In this document: piece after piece, positions 21,991-36,775 of the stretch
Numbering within the stretch: the stretch's first letter is position 1
Layout of the letters: each line of letters begins with the position of its first letter
NCBI GenBank assembly: GCA_013368325.1
Contig: JAACJK010000113.1
Coordinates: 682,001 to 746,000 of the forward strand
Reading direction: 5' to 3'
Length of the DNA: 64,000 nucleotides
Origin: Ephemerocybe angulata
Lineage: Eukaryota; Basidiomycota; Agaricomycetes; Agaricales; Psathyrellaceae
Notes under the pieces: model-generated
Told to the model about the DNA's origin: nothing
The model's input: the letters and a program-made list of their open reading frames with translations, nothing else
Database searches by the model: none
Translations under genes and position numbers: made by a program

Positions 21991-23338
21991 ATGCGATACG
22001 CTGTGCTCGTAACCGGCCCTGCGGGCGCTGGAAAGTCAACGTTCTCAACGGCGTTCATGACACATCTGCGAAATTCAAAACGAACAGCAAATCTTGTGAA
22101 CCTCGACCCGGCTGCGAACCCCGACGAATATGAACCTGTCATAGATATCAAGGATCTCATAAGTCTGGAGGACGTTATGACGGACTTGGAGTACGGACCG
22201 AACGGAGGGCTGGTGTACTGCTTCGAGTAAGTGAGTGCAATCCGGAGCCCTGACGTCCATTCTCTTTGGGCCGAACTGCCTTTCCGTTCGGTATTTTAAC
22301 GGAAGTCTTTAGGTATCTATTAGAGAATATGGACTGGCTGGAAGAGGAGCTCGGCGGTTTTGAAGATGACTACCTGATCATTGACTGTCCAGGTATGTGA
22401 CTGCTGTTGAGACTAGCGTCTAAAGTGCTCCGCTTATGCACCACTGGTGGCGTGGCGTCAATAGGACAGATAGAGCTGTATACCCACCACCCGTTCCTGC
22501 CTACCTTGGTCCAAAATCTCCAACGCCTCAACATCCGAGTATGCGCGACGTACTTGATTGAGTCACAGTTCATGGAAGACAAGTACAAGTTCTTCAGGTC
22601 CGCGACTTCCGCCTTTTTTATGAGCTGCGCACTGAAGCTATCTTCAGTGGGGTGCTGTCTGCTATGTCAGCGATGGTAAACCTGGAGATTCCGTGGATAA
22701 ATGTCATGTCGAAGATGGATCTTGTAACCGCAAATACTCAAGGAGACACAGGAGGTGCTCGAAATGGTGTGAGAAAGAGGAAAGATATTGCCAGGTATGT
22801 CGCGCCGCATTTACACTCTCGTCGATGTATTCTCTTCCCCGAGTCAATGTCTCTTTTTGAGGAGCGCTTAAACTCATCCTTCGTTTTAATTAGATACCTG
22901 GATCCGGACCCTCTACTTCTCGCAACAAGACGCGGAGAAGAAGCTAACCAAGGCAATCCACGGTTCCACGCGTTGAATCAGGCGATTGTGCAGCTGGTAC
23001 GCATCCCTTCGGATAACAGTAATCCAACCTAACGCCACCTTCTCGCCGCCTTAGATCGAGGACCACCCCTTGGTATCTTTCTTGCCACTGGATCTCACAG
23101 ACACGGACTCTATCGAAACTGTCGTTAGCCACATTGACTACACGATGCAGTATGGCGAGGATGAGGAACCGAAGGAGGTAAGCCGCAGCTTTTCATTACA
23201 GAGAAAAACACAACCACGGCATGGATCTTTAATATCTCATGGGTCACCTGTTGCTTCGCATTGGGATGATGACACTGACTACCTTTGCTTCATTAGCCCC
23301 ATGACCTCGATGAAGGAGATTTCCAAGACCTGGAGTAG
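21991..23338 (+). CDS. GPN3: GPN-loop GTPase 3
   Basis: Seven exons (21991-22226, 22313-22392, 22465-22597, 22648-22794, 22894-22996, 23055-23177, 23297-23338) give 287 residues. The P-loop is [10 protein letters not shown]. The Gly-Pro-Asn loop lies in [16 protein letters not shown]3 is [13 protein letters not shown] and G4 lies in [10 protein letters not shown]. The end, [11 protein letters not shown], is typical of Gpn3. Works with Gpn1 in RNA polymerase II assembly and nuclear import. All intron phases agree. Confidence 0.94.
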
Positions 23339-23796
23339 TCGCCGACGGCGATTCGCAGCCAGTAATATTAGCGCCCGTGTTCAATCATGACCCCAGTCCC
23401 TGGGTCCTAGACTGCTAAGGAAACGATCATCAGCGGCGTCGACTAAATGGCTTTCCGTACGTCCGGGAAATGCTCACAAGTGGCCCCAACAACCTTTAAA
23501 CCCACTATGAATCACCCTCTAGCTACGTAGGGCTTGTATCGCTCAGTTCCGGATATTTGATGTTCGGAAAGTCTCTTTGTTAGGGGCAGATAAGATGTAC
23601 TCACACGTGCTAATTATCACCATCAAGAATCAAGGCGGTGTTTTTTGATGAGCATGGCCATATGGCGTTCAGTTCAGTTCGTTGGAAGTTGGAACAGCTT
23701 CGTGGTTCATTAACTTCCTCTACCTCATTCAGATCGTCTCCACTTCTCCTCTTCTATAAAGCTACCCCTCTTTCATCTTAAACACCCCCTTCAGCC

Positions 23797-24390
23797 ATGT
23801 CTTACTACCCGGCACAAGGTACCAGCTACGCCCCCCAGTATGGCGGGCAGCAAGCCATGTATCAAAATCCTGGCTATGTTCAGACTGCTAGCTACGGCGT
23901 ACCAGCCAGCGGTGTTGTGTACGTTCCTTCTTCTCGCTCCTACTCTACTGGCATCTACGACCACGATGACCGCCATATTCGCCGCCATCGCTCTCGTCGG
24001 CGCTCAGGACGGCGCTCCTACGAACGATCATATTCTTACCCTTCCAATTATTACAGTGGCGTCCCAGTATCGCAACCTGGCGTCGTTATGACGGTACGCG
24101 AGCGCCCGTCCATGCTGCATACACCATTTCCTGATTGACTTCTCCGACCTAATTAGCAACCCAGCGCTGCGTACGGATACCAGCAGCCGGGCTACCATCA
24201 CGGCCACCACCGCTGGACCTTTGGGCAGCGTGTGCGGCTGTTCTTCGGCCTCGCACCAACACCTGCTTTCAAGTACAGGTCGGAGAAGAATACGTGGGGG
24301 TTCATGGGGTACTCGCGCAGGCAGAGATATGTTGACCCCAGGACCGGAGGAGAAGTCGACCGGGAGGGGCGGCCGATCATCAGGGTCTGA
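23797..24390 (+). CDS. Small basidiomycete orph protein, Tyr/Arg-rich
   Basis: Exons 23797-24093 and 24157-24390 give 176 residues. A TATA-like CTATAAAG lies about 40 bp upstream. The N-terminal half is Tyr/Gln/Ser/Pro-rich and low complexity, then very Arg-rich (RRHRSRRRSGRRS). The C-terminal part looks structured: FGQRVRLFFGLAP, FKYRSEKNTWGFMGYSRR, QRYVDPRTGGEVDREGRPI. I recognise no domain. The ordered C-terminal block suggests a conserved small family. Confidence 0.65.
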
Positions 24391-24911
24391 GCGACAAGGC
24401 CGTTTTACTCAGGGGACGAGTTTGCACGAAGGCGCAACAGAACAAGAACTTGGAAAATTGAGCTGGGGGACTATCTGGAAAGCCTTGTGCGGGATGTTGA
24501 TGCCCTACAACACACGACTGCTACGCGTTAAATAACGACTCAATTACGACTGGAACTACCTTTGGATTCACGAGATTCGTCATGTTTTGCTTTTACTTCC
24601 TCATGTAATTTATCTAGCTGTATTATGCGCATGGATTAACGAAACACACCCTAAACGTTAAACGATGATGATACAGTAAATGAACGAAGACGCGAAGAAT
24701 GAATGTACAAGAGGGCTAGGTATATAGGCTTGCGTGCGATAGTAATGTAGATAAAATGAAGAAAGCTTAACATAACATCAATGATTATCCAGGTCAAGGA
24801 GTGTTAGACTAGGCCGGAAGCCGGCGAGCGGAACAACGAGAGTATGGGGAAGGAGTCAAAATGTGCAGGTTAAGAATAAAAATAATAATGTCAGAATACC
24901 ACGAATTGCAC
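24391..24911. other. Intergenic, convergent 3' flanks
   Basis: About 520 bp, AT-richer than the surrounding coding DNA. No supported gene was seen. Confidence 0.5.
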
Positions 24912-27900
24912 TCAAGCCATGTCAACATCTTCGTCTTGCTGCTGCGCCTGCTCTTTCTTGGTTTGCGCAGCCGCCAACCAGAATGCCAGTTGTCTCTGGA
25001 TCTCAGCAACTATGTCCACTACATGCTTCCGAGCCCGGACCTGAGCAGGGTCGTCACGGAGACCTTCCCAGAGCACAGCAAGGTTGACCTCGATCTGCGA
25101 AAGGGTCAGGACACGAACATAAAGGATGGAGGAAGAACCATGTACCTTCTGAGCAAGGCTACCGAGAGAATCATCCAAAGCTTTGCCCACAGCGGCAGCA
25201 GCTTCATCGAGGCGGTTGAGGATGACATCGGCCCCTTCCTCAAACATGTCGTCCTTGACATCACCAACATAGTTACGCATGTATGCCTGGGATAAGAAAC
25301 AGCGTCAATGGCAGAGCGATGGAGGAAAACTACACTTTATGCTCACCTTCTGCCGAGCAACACTTCCAGTTCCTCGCTCTTCCATAGCCCGATTGTAGCC
25401 AGGGACCAACTCTTGCTGAACGTGCGGGGCCATGCAACGAGAGATCTCCTTTTGTTGCGAGACCATGGTCTCTTGCACGGCAGCAATCATATTCTGCAGA
25501 GTCTGTCGCGCCTCTTCCAGACAGGCTTCACCTTGAAGTTTGACTCTGTCCTTCAAGCCAGGCGCAGACGACTCTTCGAATTCTTGAAGGAGGTTCTTGA
25601 TAGCCGCGTTGATAGCGGCATCAAAGGGTGCAAAGAGGTCGGACTCGAAAAGTTGACTCCATGAGTGAGCAATGCTCTTCGTGAATGGGGCAATAAGTTC
25701 TACGTTGAAATCCCGGCGCCAAGATCCGTGTCGACGGAGGGCTATATTATCTTGTCAGTTCACCCCTGGACGATCAAAAGTGTGTTCAGCTTACTGGCTC
25801 GGTAGGTTCCCCAATGCATCGAAGAGGCAAACTCGTCGTGAAGGGGAACAGCCGCTTTCGAAGCCTAGACGTTACAATTTCGGTTAAACGCTACCCAGCT
25901 TAAAAGCGGTGAACACTTACATCAGAGGCACCTTGTCTGCACTTCTCCTCCAAACCATCCTTGAAGTTCTGCTTGAGATCCTCGACGCAATCATCAACCA
26001 ACTCAGAGAATTCCTGAAAGCTCAGGAGTCAGCGGTCCCCCTGATAACTTTGGTTCAAGTTGACGCCAAAGCTCACCTTGCACAGGCGGGGCGTAATTCC
26101 AATGGGATTGCCATCAGCGTCGAGTTTCTCTTCTGGCTCTCGGTTTGGGTTAAGGTTGTGCCCGTCCAAGTACCTGTCTAGGTCGCCTGCAGCGAGGAAA
26201 CGAGCCCAAGGGTCTTCGTCGTCCTGCTGTGCGTGATTAACAAATCCCCGCGACTCCCACTTGTCGCGAAGCGCTTCGCGGTCTATAGCAGTCACGTCGC
26301 CAATTCCCTGCACATACGACTGGATAGAGCGAGCGAAAGTCCCAAGGTGAGTGAGGAATCCCCGTGCAGCGCGCTCTCGGGATGCGATCGTCAGCTGATG
26401 ACACCACTCTTGCAGAGCAGGAATGCCAGTATGATCCACATTGGAGAAGCACGACGGCGAGCCATCGCCTTTGACTTGGCCTGACAGACAGGCAGCATTT
26501 AGAAGGAAAGACGAATCCAATACAAAGGAACCACCTACCCTTCAGCCGGACATAATCGCGACTCGAGCATGTGAAGACCGGCAAGTCAATCTTGCTGTAA
26601 TCTGAAAAGGTATAAGGAAAGGCAGCGTGGGCGATATCAATGGGCCTACCTCTCAGTTGCTTCGAAGGGTCGAAGTTTTCCGGGTCGCGCTCCTCAGCGG
26701 CAGTATCTAAAGCCCGTCGTCAGGATTCACCGTCGGAGGACTGGCCTTGACTACTCACCATCCAAGTCCTTGAGACCAGTTCGGAAATCTTCCTTGAGCA
26801 CATCTCGAGAGAACTGGTAAATTGTCAGCGTGACTCGTAATTGTAGTTGAGAGGAAAGGTTACCTCCGAACGCTTCAGTGAACAGAACGCATTCTTCTCT
26901 TTCTGCGCCTTGCTTAGTTGCTTCTCAAGGTTTGACATGCTGTCAGAGGCCTCCCGCTTCTCCTGCTTTAGGTCCTTCAAGGTATCGCGAAGAGCTTTGA
27001 TAGCAGCTTTTCCAGACTCGAGCTTATCCTCCAAAGTCTCTTCCGTCTCTTCCTCCATAAGACCAGATGCAACCTCGAGCGCCGAATCCGCATCGGAGTC
27101 ATCAGCATCAGAATCTGAGTCCGAGCCGGAACGCTCGCTCTCTTCATCGGCGTCAGAGTCAGTGACAATGGAAACATCGTCGTCTGAATCGTCATCGCTC
27201 GCAGCGCTGCGACGCCTCTTTGGGGATCCACGCTTCCCTTTCCCATTGCTCTTCCGCTTCTTCGAAGAAGTCGCTGTGCTGGCCTTTGCTGCGAACTTTG
27301 ATTCGTAGGCTTCACCCGCCCTAAGTGCGTCAAGATGGGACTTCCAGTCTTCGGTGCGGTCGCGAAGGTCCTTCAGCTCCTCGGTTTTGGCTGCGGAAGT
27401 TTGTATCAGGACACTGAACTACACTTTAAACGTTTAAATGTCATCAGAAATCACCTTTAATAGCCTTGTCGGCGGCGGCTTTCTTCTTCTTTTGCTCGGC
27501 AGTTTGCTCGCGGCAGGATTCAATCCGCTCTTCAATTTCCTCAAGCTCAGGCTCGCTATAGAGGTCCAACGCGCTGATGACTTCAGAGCATGAGATATCG
27601 TCACACTTGCTGGCAATGAAGGTGATGCAATGGTCATCGTAGCTATGGCCTTATCAGCACTGACCGCAAAATTAAAGAAACAGGCGCACTTACTTTCCAT
27701 CTATGAGTAGTCGACAGTATTTAGCAGTGACCCAGGAAAAATCGAGAGACTGGCGTACCCACTAAAAGCGATGAGTCAGTGACTGGTTCATACGAAGGTC
27801 ATATGAAAAACGTACTCATTAATTGCATTTTGAATGCATCTCCAAGAAGGTCTAGAACGAGTACACCTGTTAATTCTGCCATCTAACGAGAAAATTGTTG

Positions 27901-29655
27901 GATCATCTTACCTCGTGCGGTCTTATCATCCACAGCTCGGGTGATAGGCGCCAGAATCCATATGCAATTAGCCTTCTTCATGTAGTCCTTGGCGATGTTG
28001 TTTCGCGCTGCGTTGGCATCAGCAACACCTAGACCGGAGGGTTAGATATGTCATCTCCATTAAAGATCTTGCCGCAAAACTTGCCAGGAAGATCAACAAG
28101 AATCGCTCCTGTAGATAAGGCTTTTGCAGGACACCGCACTGTGACTTGACGAATCAACGGCCAAAGAGCAGGTTCATCGCCCTTTGGTGGTCCTTTCTTC
28201 GCGGTCACGGATTGGCCGGCAGCTTGCCTGACCTTGTCCATGAGACTCTTCTCCTTGGGAGCGTCTTTCTTCTTGTCCTTTTTCTCGCCGCGCTTCTGGT
28301 CCTTTGAATCAATGTATTTGGCGATTTCTTTCCCAAAGGTCTTCGAGTCCTTTGCAACGATCTTCTTCGTCGTACCGAGGATCTGGGCCACGTCTACGGG
28401 GGGTCAGAAAGACTACAAGCCTGAAAGTTAACTAGATATACCTCGATCGAGATTAAGGATCTCGTCAACGCTCAAGGTCACCAATTTCTCTATGTCTGTG
28501 TTGGGGTACACGGCGTGGACCTTCGACCAGGCGACACCAGCATCACTCTTAAGGTCGGTGGTTCGTTTGATGGTACCGTCTTCGTCGACCAAGTCGTGCA
28601 GCAGAACTCCGAGTTCCTGTCTCCATTCCGCCTCTGACAAAAAAGCGACTTCTCCGTTAATGGTCGATTTGTTGTGGTAGGCGATCTCTGTCACGACCGC
28701 AGTGCAGGCTGCGTTATAATCAGGTAAGCGTCAATACATGCAGGTCTAACGCTCCTAACATACCACGCATGCCACTTGTTGGGACGATGTTGTCTGCATT
28801 AGGGGTTAAAAGGTGTCGGTATATGCGTCAGGTGTGCGCTTACCATCGAGGACAGCGTTCAAGATCGACGATTTGCCTGCGCCAGTAGCTGTCCAAAAAG
28901 GATATTTAAGTACAACTTCTTTGTGTGAATCGAAGGCAAACGCTCACCTCCGCATACAGCGATCAAAGTCGTTGGAGAACTTTGCCCCTTTAGACTGACA
29001 GCGAAGCTAAAGTCAAAACGCGTCCAAGCAAATTCCTACTCAAAAACTCACTTTGCAATCTCGCGCTGCCACACCTCTTGGCGAAGCTTACTGCCAAGGA
29101 CCAACGTTTTCACGGTGTCCTCGATCGTTTTCACCATGTTCAAACCTTCCTGAAGCGCGTTTTCAGGCGCGTAGTCAATGTCTGACGCGCTCTCGTAGAC
29201 ATGGTGCCGCGGTGGTGGTGGCGGTTGATAAGTGCCTCCAAACTGAATCTCCTCCTCTGCTTTCGGCAGGTCTTCAGCGACGGGCTCTGCTTTGGGAACG
29301 GCGCGTCCAGTGAGGTAGGCGAGCAAATTCTGAGAGGCGCGTCAGTCGTTAATTGCATTCCAAACGCGTCCTAGAGCGTGATTTAGCAGGTTAACATACG
29401 GTCTGAGAGGGTTCATTCTTGACTGGATTCGGGTTGGACGGGCCAGCGGGTGGCAGCTGAGCCTCGCTGGGCTCTGGTTTGACGTTGTACTAAATGAGGA
29501 GGTGAGCATGTCGGTGTCAACGGTGATGTTGTGAAGACTAGGATGCATACCATTTCAGGTGTAGCCTTGTCTGTAGACTCCTTGGACGGTTCTGAGACTA
29601 GAAAACGGCCGAGGAGCTTTCCTGGTAACAAGGAAAGGGGTGAAAAGGGCGGCAT
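24912..29655 (-). CDS. Dynamin-fold large GTPase resembling nuclear GTPase SLIP-GC
   Basis: About 20 exons. Early ones: 29655-29551, 29489-29400, 29329-29052, 29006-28948, 28888-28844, 28793-28764, 28708-28442, 28393-28085, 28028-27912 and 27851-27816. Two microexons (27761-27759 and 27700-27694) and an exon from 27642 follow. The P-loop GATGAGKSSILNAVLD spans two introns. The switch region is ACTAVVTEI, G3 is ILVDLPG, and LAPITRAVDD, MDGNYDDHCITFIASKCDD and PVFTCSSRDYVRL follow in SLIP-GC order. A basic/acidic insert (KKRKSNGKGKRG, then a Ser/Asp stretch) may be nuclear. Long helices fill the C-terminal half, which ends QQQDEDVDMA. Function in fungi is unknown. Vertebrate SLIP-GC is nuclear and linked to genome stability. 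Confidence 0.85.
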
Positions 29656-29797
29656 GCTGGCGGGAGGTCCTTAATTGCCCCCCTCAAACACACATAAACA
29701 CCGCGTTACGCGTGACATTCCGTGACATGACGCGCTTTACGCGACTTTACGCGACGGTTACGCGACTCATTGACGCTCGATAAAAACCTTTAATACT

Positions 29798-32472
29798 TTA
29801 CAATCGCTGTGGGTACCAATGGTTCTTTAGACTCTCAGCTACATCGTGCTCAGCCTTCGTTATACCTCCTATATGTGCAGAAGACGGCCTCGGTGTCCTC
29901 AGTTCCACGTCAAAGCCCAGCAGTGCGGAGCGCCCGGTAAGGAAATGACACAAATCTCCCTGGAGCGGACCCTGCAGGGTCGATGAATTGAAAATGTCCA
30001 AGCCCAGCTCCTCCAATTCACCGGATCCAGAGATAGACCGTTCGAGTTCCGAGAAGTTGCCAGAAGATTCATCCTCCAGATCGCAGTTAGGCTCCTCGAA
30101 GCTTACACATTCGTTCCCCGTCTGACAGTCTCCCTCATCCAGGTATCCGGTGGCGTACGGCGATTCTCCCGCAAGTCCATCCTCATACAAATCTTCCTGC
30201 TGGCCGTATTGCTCTCCCCATTCTGCAGGATTCCCTTCACCGGTATTGTACCCAAGCTCGGCTTCACACTCAAACTCTGCAATCTCGTCCTCCCATTCGC
30301 CGCCGTGATCAGTCCACTCCATGAGCACCGGTGCCTCTTCGTCAGAACCGTGTTCTGGATAGAACGTATCGGGTTCAGGTTCTACTTCCCCTTGCCACGG
30401 GTCATGCAGTTCGACTTCGTCAGTAGTGCCGTACCCATCAAGGTATGACAGCCCCGCCGGTTCTTCGTCTAGGAAGCCACCCAAAGAACTACGACCGGCT
30501 TCGTAGTAGCATGGCTCGCATTTCCACTCTTCGGCACCAAAATAATCATGCAGTGGTTCCGCTATCCGCCGTTCGTCGCCCATCCCTTCGCTAAAGGGCG
30601 TGGATGCTGACATAGGTTTCCGCCCAGTAGGGGAAGATGGCATTTCGTCGTCTTGAGGCGGGAGGTTATCTGACACATCTTTCTCTTGCACCTCGTCCTC
30701 CTCACATCCGTATGCCCACCATGGCACCGAGGCCTTTGGTACATCTCTCGTTTCTTGGGGATAACGTTGGGGCTCCGTTGGTGGATGGCGGCGTTTCGCT
30801 GTATCGGAAGCTGGATGTGAATCCTCCCCGCCTGCTAGGGGAAACGCGGGGCAAATTAAGGTCAACGAGACCTCCTTCCTGTCTTCTTCGTTCTGCTCCT
30901 CGTCAGTGCGCAGTGAAGGCCCAAAGTACTTGGAAAATGCCTTTCCCTCCTGCATCTTTCCTTCCTTGAGGGGCACAGGCGTTTTCGAGATGCATTGAGA
31001 TGCAGAGTCATGAGGACCAAGGGAAGGAGAGGGTGTCTTGTGCCATGATACTACCGAGGCTCTTCTTGGTCCTATCGGTAGCTCATCGGAGGTCTGGCCT
31101 TGTCTTCCCGGGACTGCGGATTCCAAAGGGATAGCATTGGAGAGATCAGAGGACGGCAGCCTCGCACTATCTCTTTCGATGTCCCATGTAATAGACGAAG
31201 CTCGCTTGCGACGATTAGGGGGTTCCTCGTTGTCTAATGGCTGAGTGGATGCAGGTCCAGCTACCCGTTGCTTCCTGCGAGCCTTGAGCTTGATAGGGGC
31301 CTCATCTTCATCCAAGGACTCGTCTGGAGGGTCGCTCGTCGTTGAGGACTCTGAAATTGACGGAACTTCCTTGCGCTTGCTAGAGGCTGGTTTAGAGTTC
31401 TCATTCTTCGTGGCTTTGCTTTTCTCCGACTTCCCCTTGGATCGATGCTTTGACTGCTTTGGCTCTGGTGTTGGGATCCGACCATTGGGCGTATGCTTAT
31501 TGAGAAAATGGGATTCCGAAAATCTTGAATTCGCTGCTGCTTTCTTTGCCATGGTGGTCTTGACGGATGCCTTCCCTTTTGAAAAGACCCCCGAAAGCCG
31601 CGCTGAAGGGTCCATCTTACATCCGCGTCAGTTTCGTGCTACCCTTATCTGAACATGGTTAGAACGTACTGTAAGCCTGGACTTCCCAACATTCGTTGCC
31701 GAGAAACAGTGCATAAGCGCCAGTCCCGCCGGTATCTTTTGCTGCTTGCCCTTGGATCCTTTCTTCTTCTTCTGAACTCGACTCTCTTCTTCAGACTCCT
31801 CCTCCGAATTGGAATAGACAGAGGCACGTCGCTTCCTTGGATTCACGATCTCGCGTCGCTCTCTTCTCCGTTCCTTCCTTGCGTTCATTCCTATTACAAG
31901 TCGTCAGGATCAGGCGCACAACGTACTGAGAAGCCAGATAACATACTGGATACTCGCTCTCGGCCCTCCGTCCCACAGTCCGACTCATAATCCGAGATGC
32001 GCTGAGCGCCTTTCAATGCCTTTGGAGATTTATTCGCCTTTTTGGCCAGGCGGCGCGGGGGCGGTGACGCAGGCGCGACCTCACCAATCCTCAAAGTTTC
32101 GACCCCGCCTTGCACTACGCCTTGGTGTCGATTGGGGTATATTTTGTTCTGATCGCCTACGACTTCGACCTTGTGCGGGTTCCTGGGCTTGAGTACAGGC
32201 GTCGTGACCCCCCACCTCTCACCACCTCCTGCATTGTCCTTGTCCGCATTTCTCGCTCGATTGCTGACGACCGAACTCGAGTTCGGCGGGGCCTTCCTTC
32301 CCTTCTCCTTACCAGGCTCCCAGGACCCCATGTACTTCTGCCCTTCCACTTCGTACACCTTCGCGTTTTGCCGCTGTTGCTTTACAAACGAAGCTAGAAG
32401 GCCCGACTTGTCGACCTTGGGTAACTTGGAGAGACTTGGAGAGAGCTTGTCTATAGGGCCAGTTTCTGCCAT
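29798..32472 (-). CDS. Large disordered protein of unknown function
   Basis: Exons 32472-31947, 31890-31670 and 31615-29798 give 854 residues. The phases fit, and both junctions have good signals (GTATGT...TAG, GTACGT...AAG). The N-terminus has a conserved-looking stretch, DKSGLLASFVKQQRQNAKVY then KYMGSWEPG. The middle is strongly basic (KERRRERREIVNPRKRR). Next is SATNVGKSRLTMDPSARLSG, then a long acidic, Glu/Asp/Ser/Pro-rich region. The last 60 residues look ordered again (DIFNSSTLQGPLQGDLCHFL, KNHWYPQRL). No known domain is recognised. Basic patches suggest a nuclear, chromatin or RNA role, but this is inference. Confidence 0.72.
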
Positions 32473-32842
32473 GGCGAGCGTCGTGGACGAAGGGACACGC
32501 AAGAACAAGACGATAATGGCAATACGAAACCTATAATCGGTAGTCCACTTGCTCGCAGTGATCGATCCAGCGTCATCGTCATCAGCCCTCGTTCCCAGCT
32601 CACGGAACAGGCTTTCCACCCCCATTACAAACATATTTCGGGTAGCAGAGGGCGACAGTGAAGATGGTGAGGTACATAGAGGTGGATAGAGAATGGTGTA
32701 CGACCAAGCAAACCCATCAGTGCAGAGTAACCGTCGAATCACAACTTGGGCGTATGGTTTCTATATGTTTATTGATCCATTAATGCGATGATAGATGACG
32801 ATGAGAAGACAGCGAAGATACTAAGATATAGTAGATATATAT

Positions 32843-34666
<1,824 letters not shown>

Positions 34667-35355
34667 TTAGAGATCGAGAACCCCGCCAACAGTCATGAAC
34701 CATGTCTCCAGCCACCGGACGAGTCGCGTTTCTTCGTCCCAATCCGCCTCCATCACTTCTCGGAATAATTCATCAACCGCATTGCTCGTCTCACAGGGGT
34801 GCAAGTACCAGCACGGCGTTCCGAGAGTTGGGTGATCGCCCTGCGAGAGAAGCGGGAACGGGACATCGGGAAGGGTGAGCGCGAAGCCGTTTGCGTCGCT
34901 CCCTATCGGTATCTCGAACTTGAACAGTTTCGTATTCATTATTTCATCCAGCGAAAGAGTCGTGCCATCTTGGAGAAATGCTTGGTAAGAACGGCGGGTT
35001 GTGAAAAGTCGGGCCACTAACTGGCTTTATGGGCAGTGAAATAGAAGGCGGGAACTTGGAAGGTAGCGGAGAATACCACGAATTGCTGAGAAATCACGCA
35101 TTCTGCCTCCGATGTTGTGTGCGCTGTGGCTGAGTCCTCCTCGTCCTGAAGACCAGGGTCGTCGCCGAGTTGCGAGCTGTCTGCGGAGGACTGTGACAGG
35201 CTGTTCCGGATATATCTCTTGGATCTCGCAAGGTATCCGTATGGAAAAGCATCTATCCACTCCCAGTCCCGTAGAAGAGTCGAAAACGGAGGATTGGATT
35301 CATGTTTTGCTACAAGCGCCCGAGAGGCTGCAGCGAATTGTGAGCGGGTCAGCAT
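34667..35355 (-). CDS. ATG10: Autophagy E2-like enzyme Atg10
   Basis: E2-like enzyme that transfers Atg12 from Atg7 to Atg5. Exons 35355-35022 and 34980-34667 give 215 residues. Conserved pieces are LTRSQFAAASRAL near the start, VVFSATFQVPAFYFTAH (the Atg10 core strand), DGTTLSLDEI and GDHPTLGTPCWYLHPCETS, whose HPC holds the catalytic Cys. The end is LETWFMTVGGVLDL. The intron is only 41 nt (GTTAGT...AAG). An in-frame Met at 35415 is possible, but 35355 fits the family start better. Confidence 0.92.
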
Positions 35356-35557
35356 AAGGGGTTCTCGGGATTTGCCGAGCGGCACGGCTGAGTCTAAAAC
35401 GTGAGATCTTCCCAATGCAGTTGCAGAAATAAGGTTTCAGCCACCTGCCGGTGTTGGGGTCATTGAATTATACGTCCCGGCCGCACACTTCCAGGTCCTC
35501 GTCGTCGTCTTCTGCAGCTCAAGTCTCGCTGCCGACGCATTCTACAAGACACTCACC

Positions 35558-36542
35558 ATGGCCGTAGGGAAGGTATGCTGAAACTCTGCTTTTCCTGGCC
35601 ATTTCTCAAATCGCCTTGGAACAGAACAAGCGCCTTTCTAAGGGCAAGAAGGGTATCAAGAAGAAGGTCGTTGACCCTTTCTCCCGCAAGGGTGCGTACG
35701 CCGTGGCGATTTCCTGGCCGTTCGACTCATCGTTTTCCCAGACTGGTACGACATCAAGGCCCCCTCAATCTTCGAGGTCCGCAATGTCGGCAAGACCCTC
35801 ACCAACCGATCCCAGGGATTGAGTACGTGGAATCGCGCGACTTGGCACCCACTGCGTATTGATTCGCATTTGTAGAAAACGCCAACGATGCCCTCAAGGG
35901 CCGCGTGATCGAGGTTTCGTTGGCCGATCTCAACAAGGATGAGGAGCAGAACTTCCGCAAGATCAAGCTCCGCATCGACGAGATCCAGGGCAAGAACTGC
36001 CTCACCAACTTCCACGGCATGGACTTCACCTCCGACAAGCTCCGTTCCCTCGTCCGCAAGTGGCAGACTCTCGTCGAGGCTCACGTCGACGTCAAGACCA
36101 CCGACGGCTACCTCCTCCGCCTCTTCGCCATTGGCTTCACCAAGCGCCGCCCCACGCAGGTGAAGAAGACCACCTACGCCCAGTCAAGTCAGGTCCGGGA
36201 ACTCCGCAAGAAGATGTTCGAGATCATGACCCGTGAGGCCACGAGCTGCGACTTGAAGGAGTTGGTCCAGAAGTTTGTGCCTGAGGCTATCGGACGGGAG
36301 ATCGAGAAGGCCTCGCGCAGCATCTACCCCCTCCAAAACGTCTACGTCCGCAAGGCTAAAATCCTCAAGTCACCCAAGTTCGACGTTAACAAGCTTCTCG
36401 AGCTCCACGGTGGCGATGTTGAGGTATGTTACCTTCCTTCATTGTACCACATCTCTGCTGATTCTGACTTCTTTATCAGGACACTGGTGCCCGAGGCGTC
36501 GCGAAGGAGTTCAAGGAGCCTGAGATCCTCGAATCCGTCTAA
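35558..36542 (+). CDS. RPS1: 40S ribosomal protein eS1 (Rps1/S3a)
   Basis: Five exons (35558-35572, 35625-35691, 35742-35822, 35876-36423, 36480-36542) give 257 residues. The first exon encodes only MAVGK, an arrangement common in fungal ribosomal protein genes. Markers are [98 protein letters not shown] and [15 protein letters not shown]. It shares a 202-bp divergent promoter with ATG10. Confidence 0.97.
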
Positions 36543-36775
36543 TGCCCGTCATGTAGTCTCTCCTCATCCTATCATACTGCATTATGCTCTCTTATGCGTG
36601 AACTGCCCACCAATATATGCACCATCATTGAGCAATCCATCTTGACTGTGTCGGATTAAATTTTCTGCGAATTGGCATGAAAGCAAGCGGACCGACCGCA
36701 TCAATCGACTATTTTATCAGAGAAGAAAACGTTGCAGCGCTCGCTAACCGCTAACATCACCTCTCTCTCTTTACC

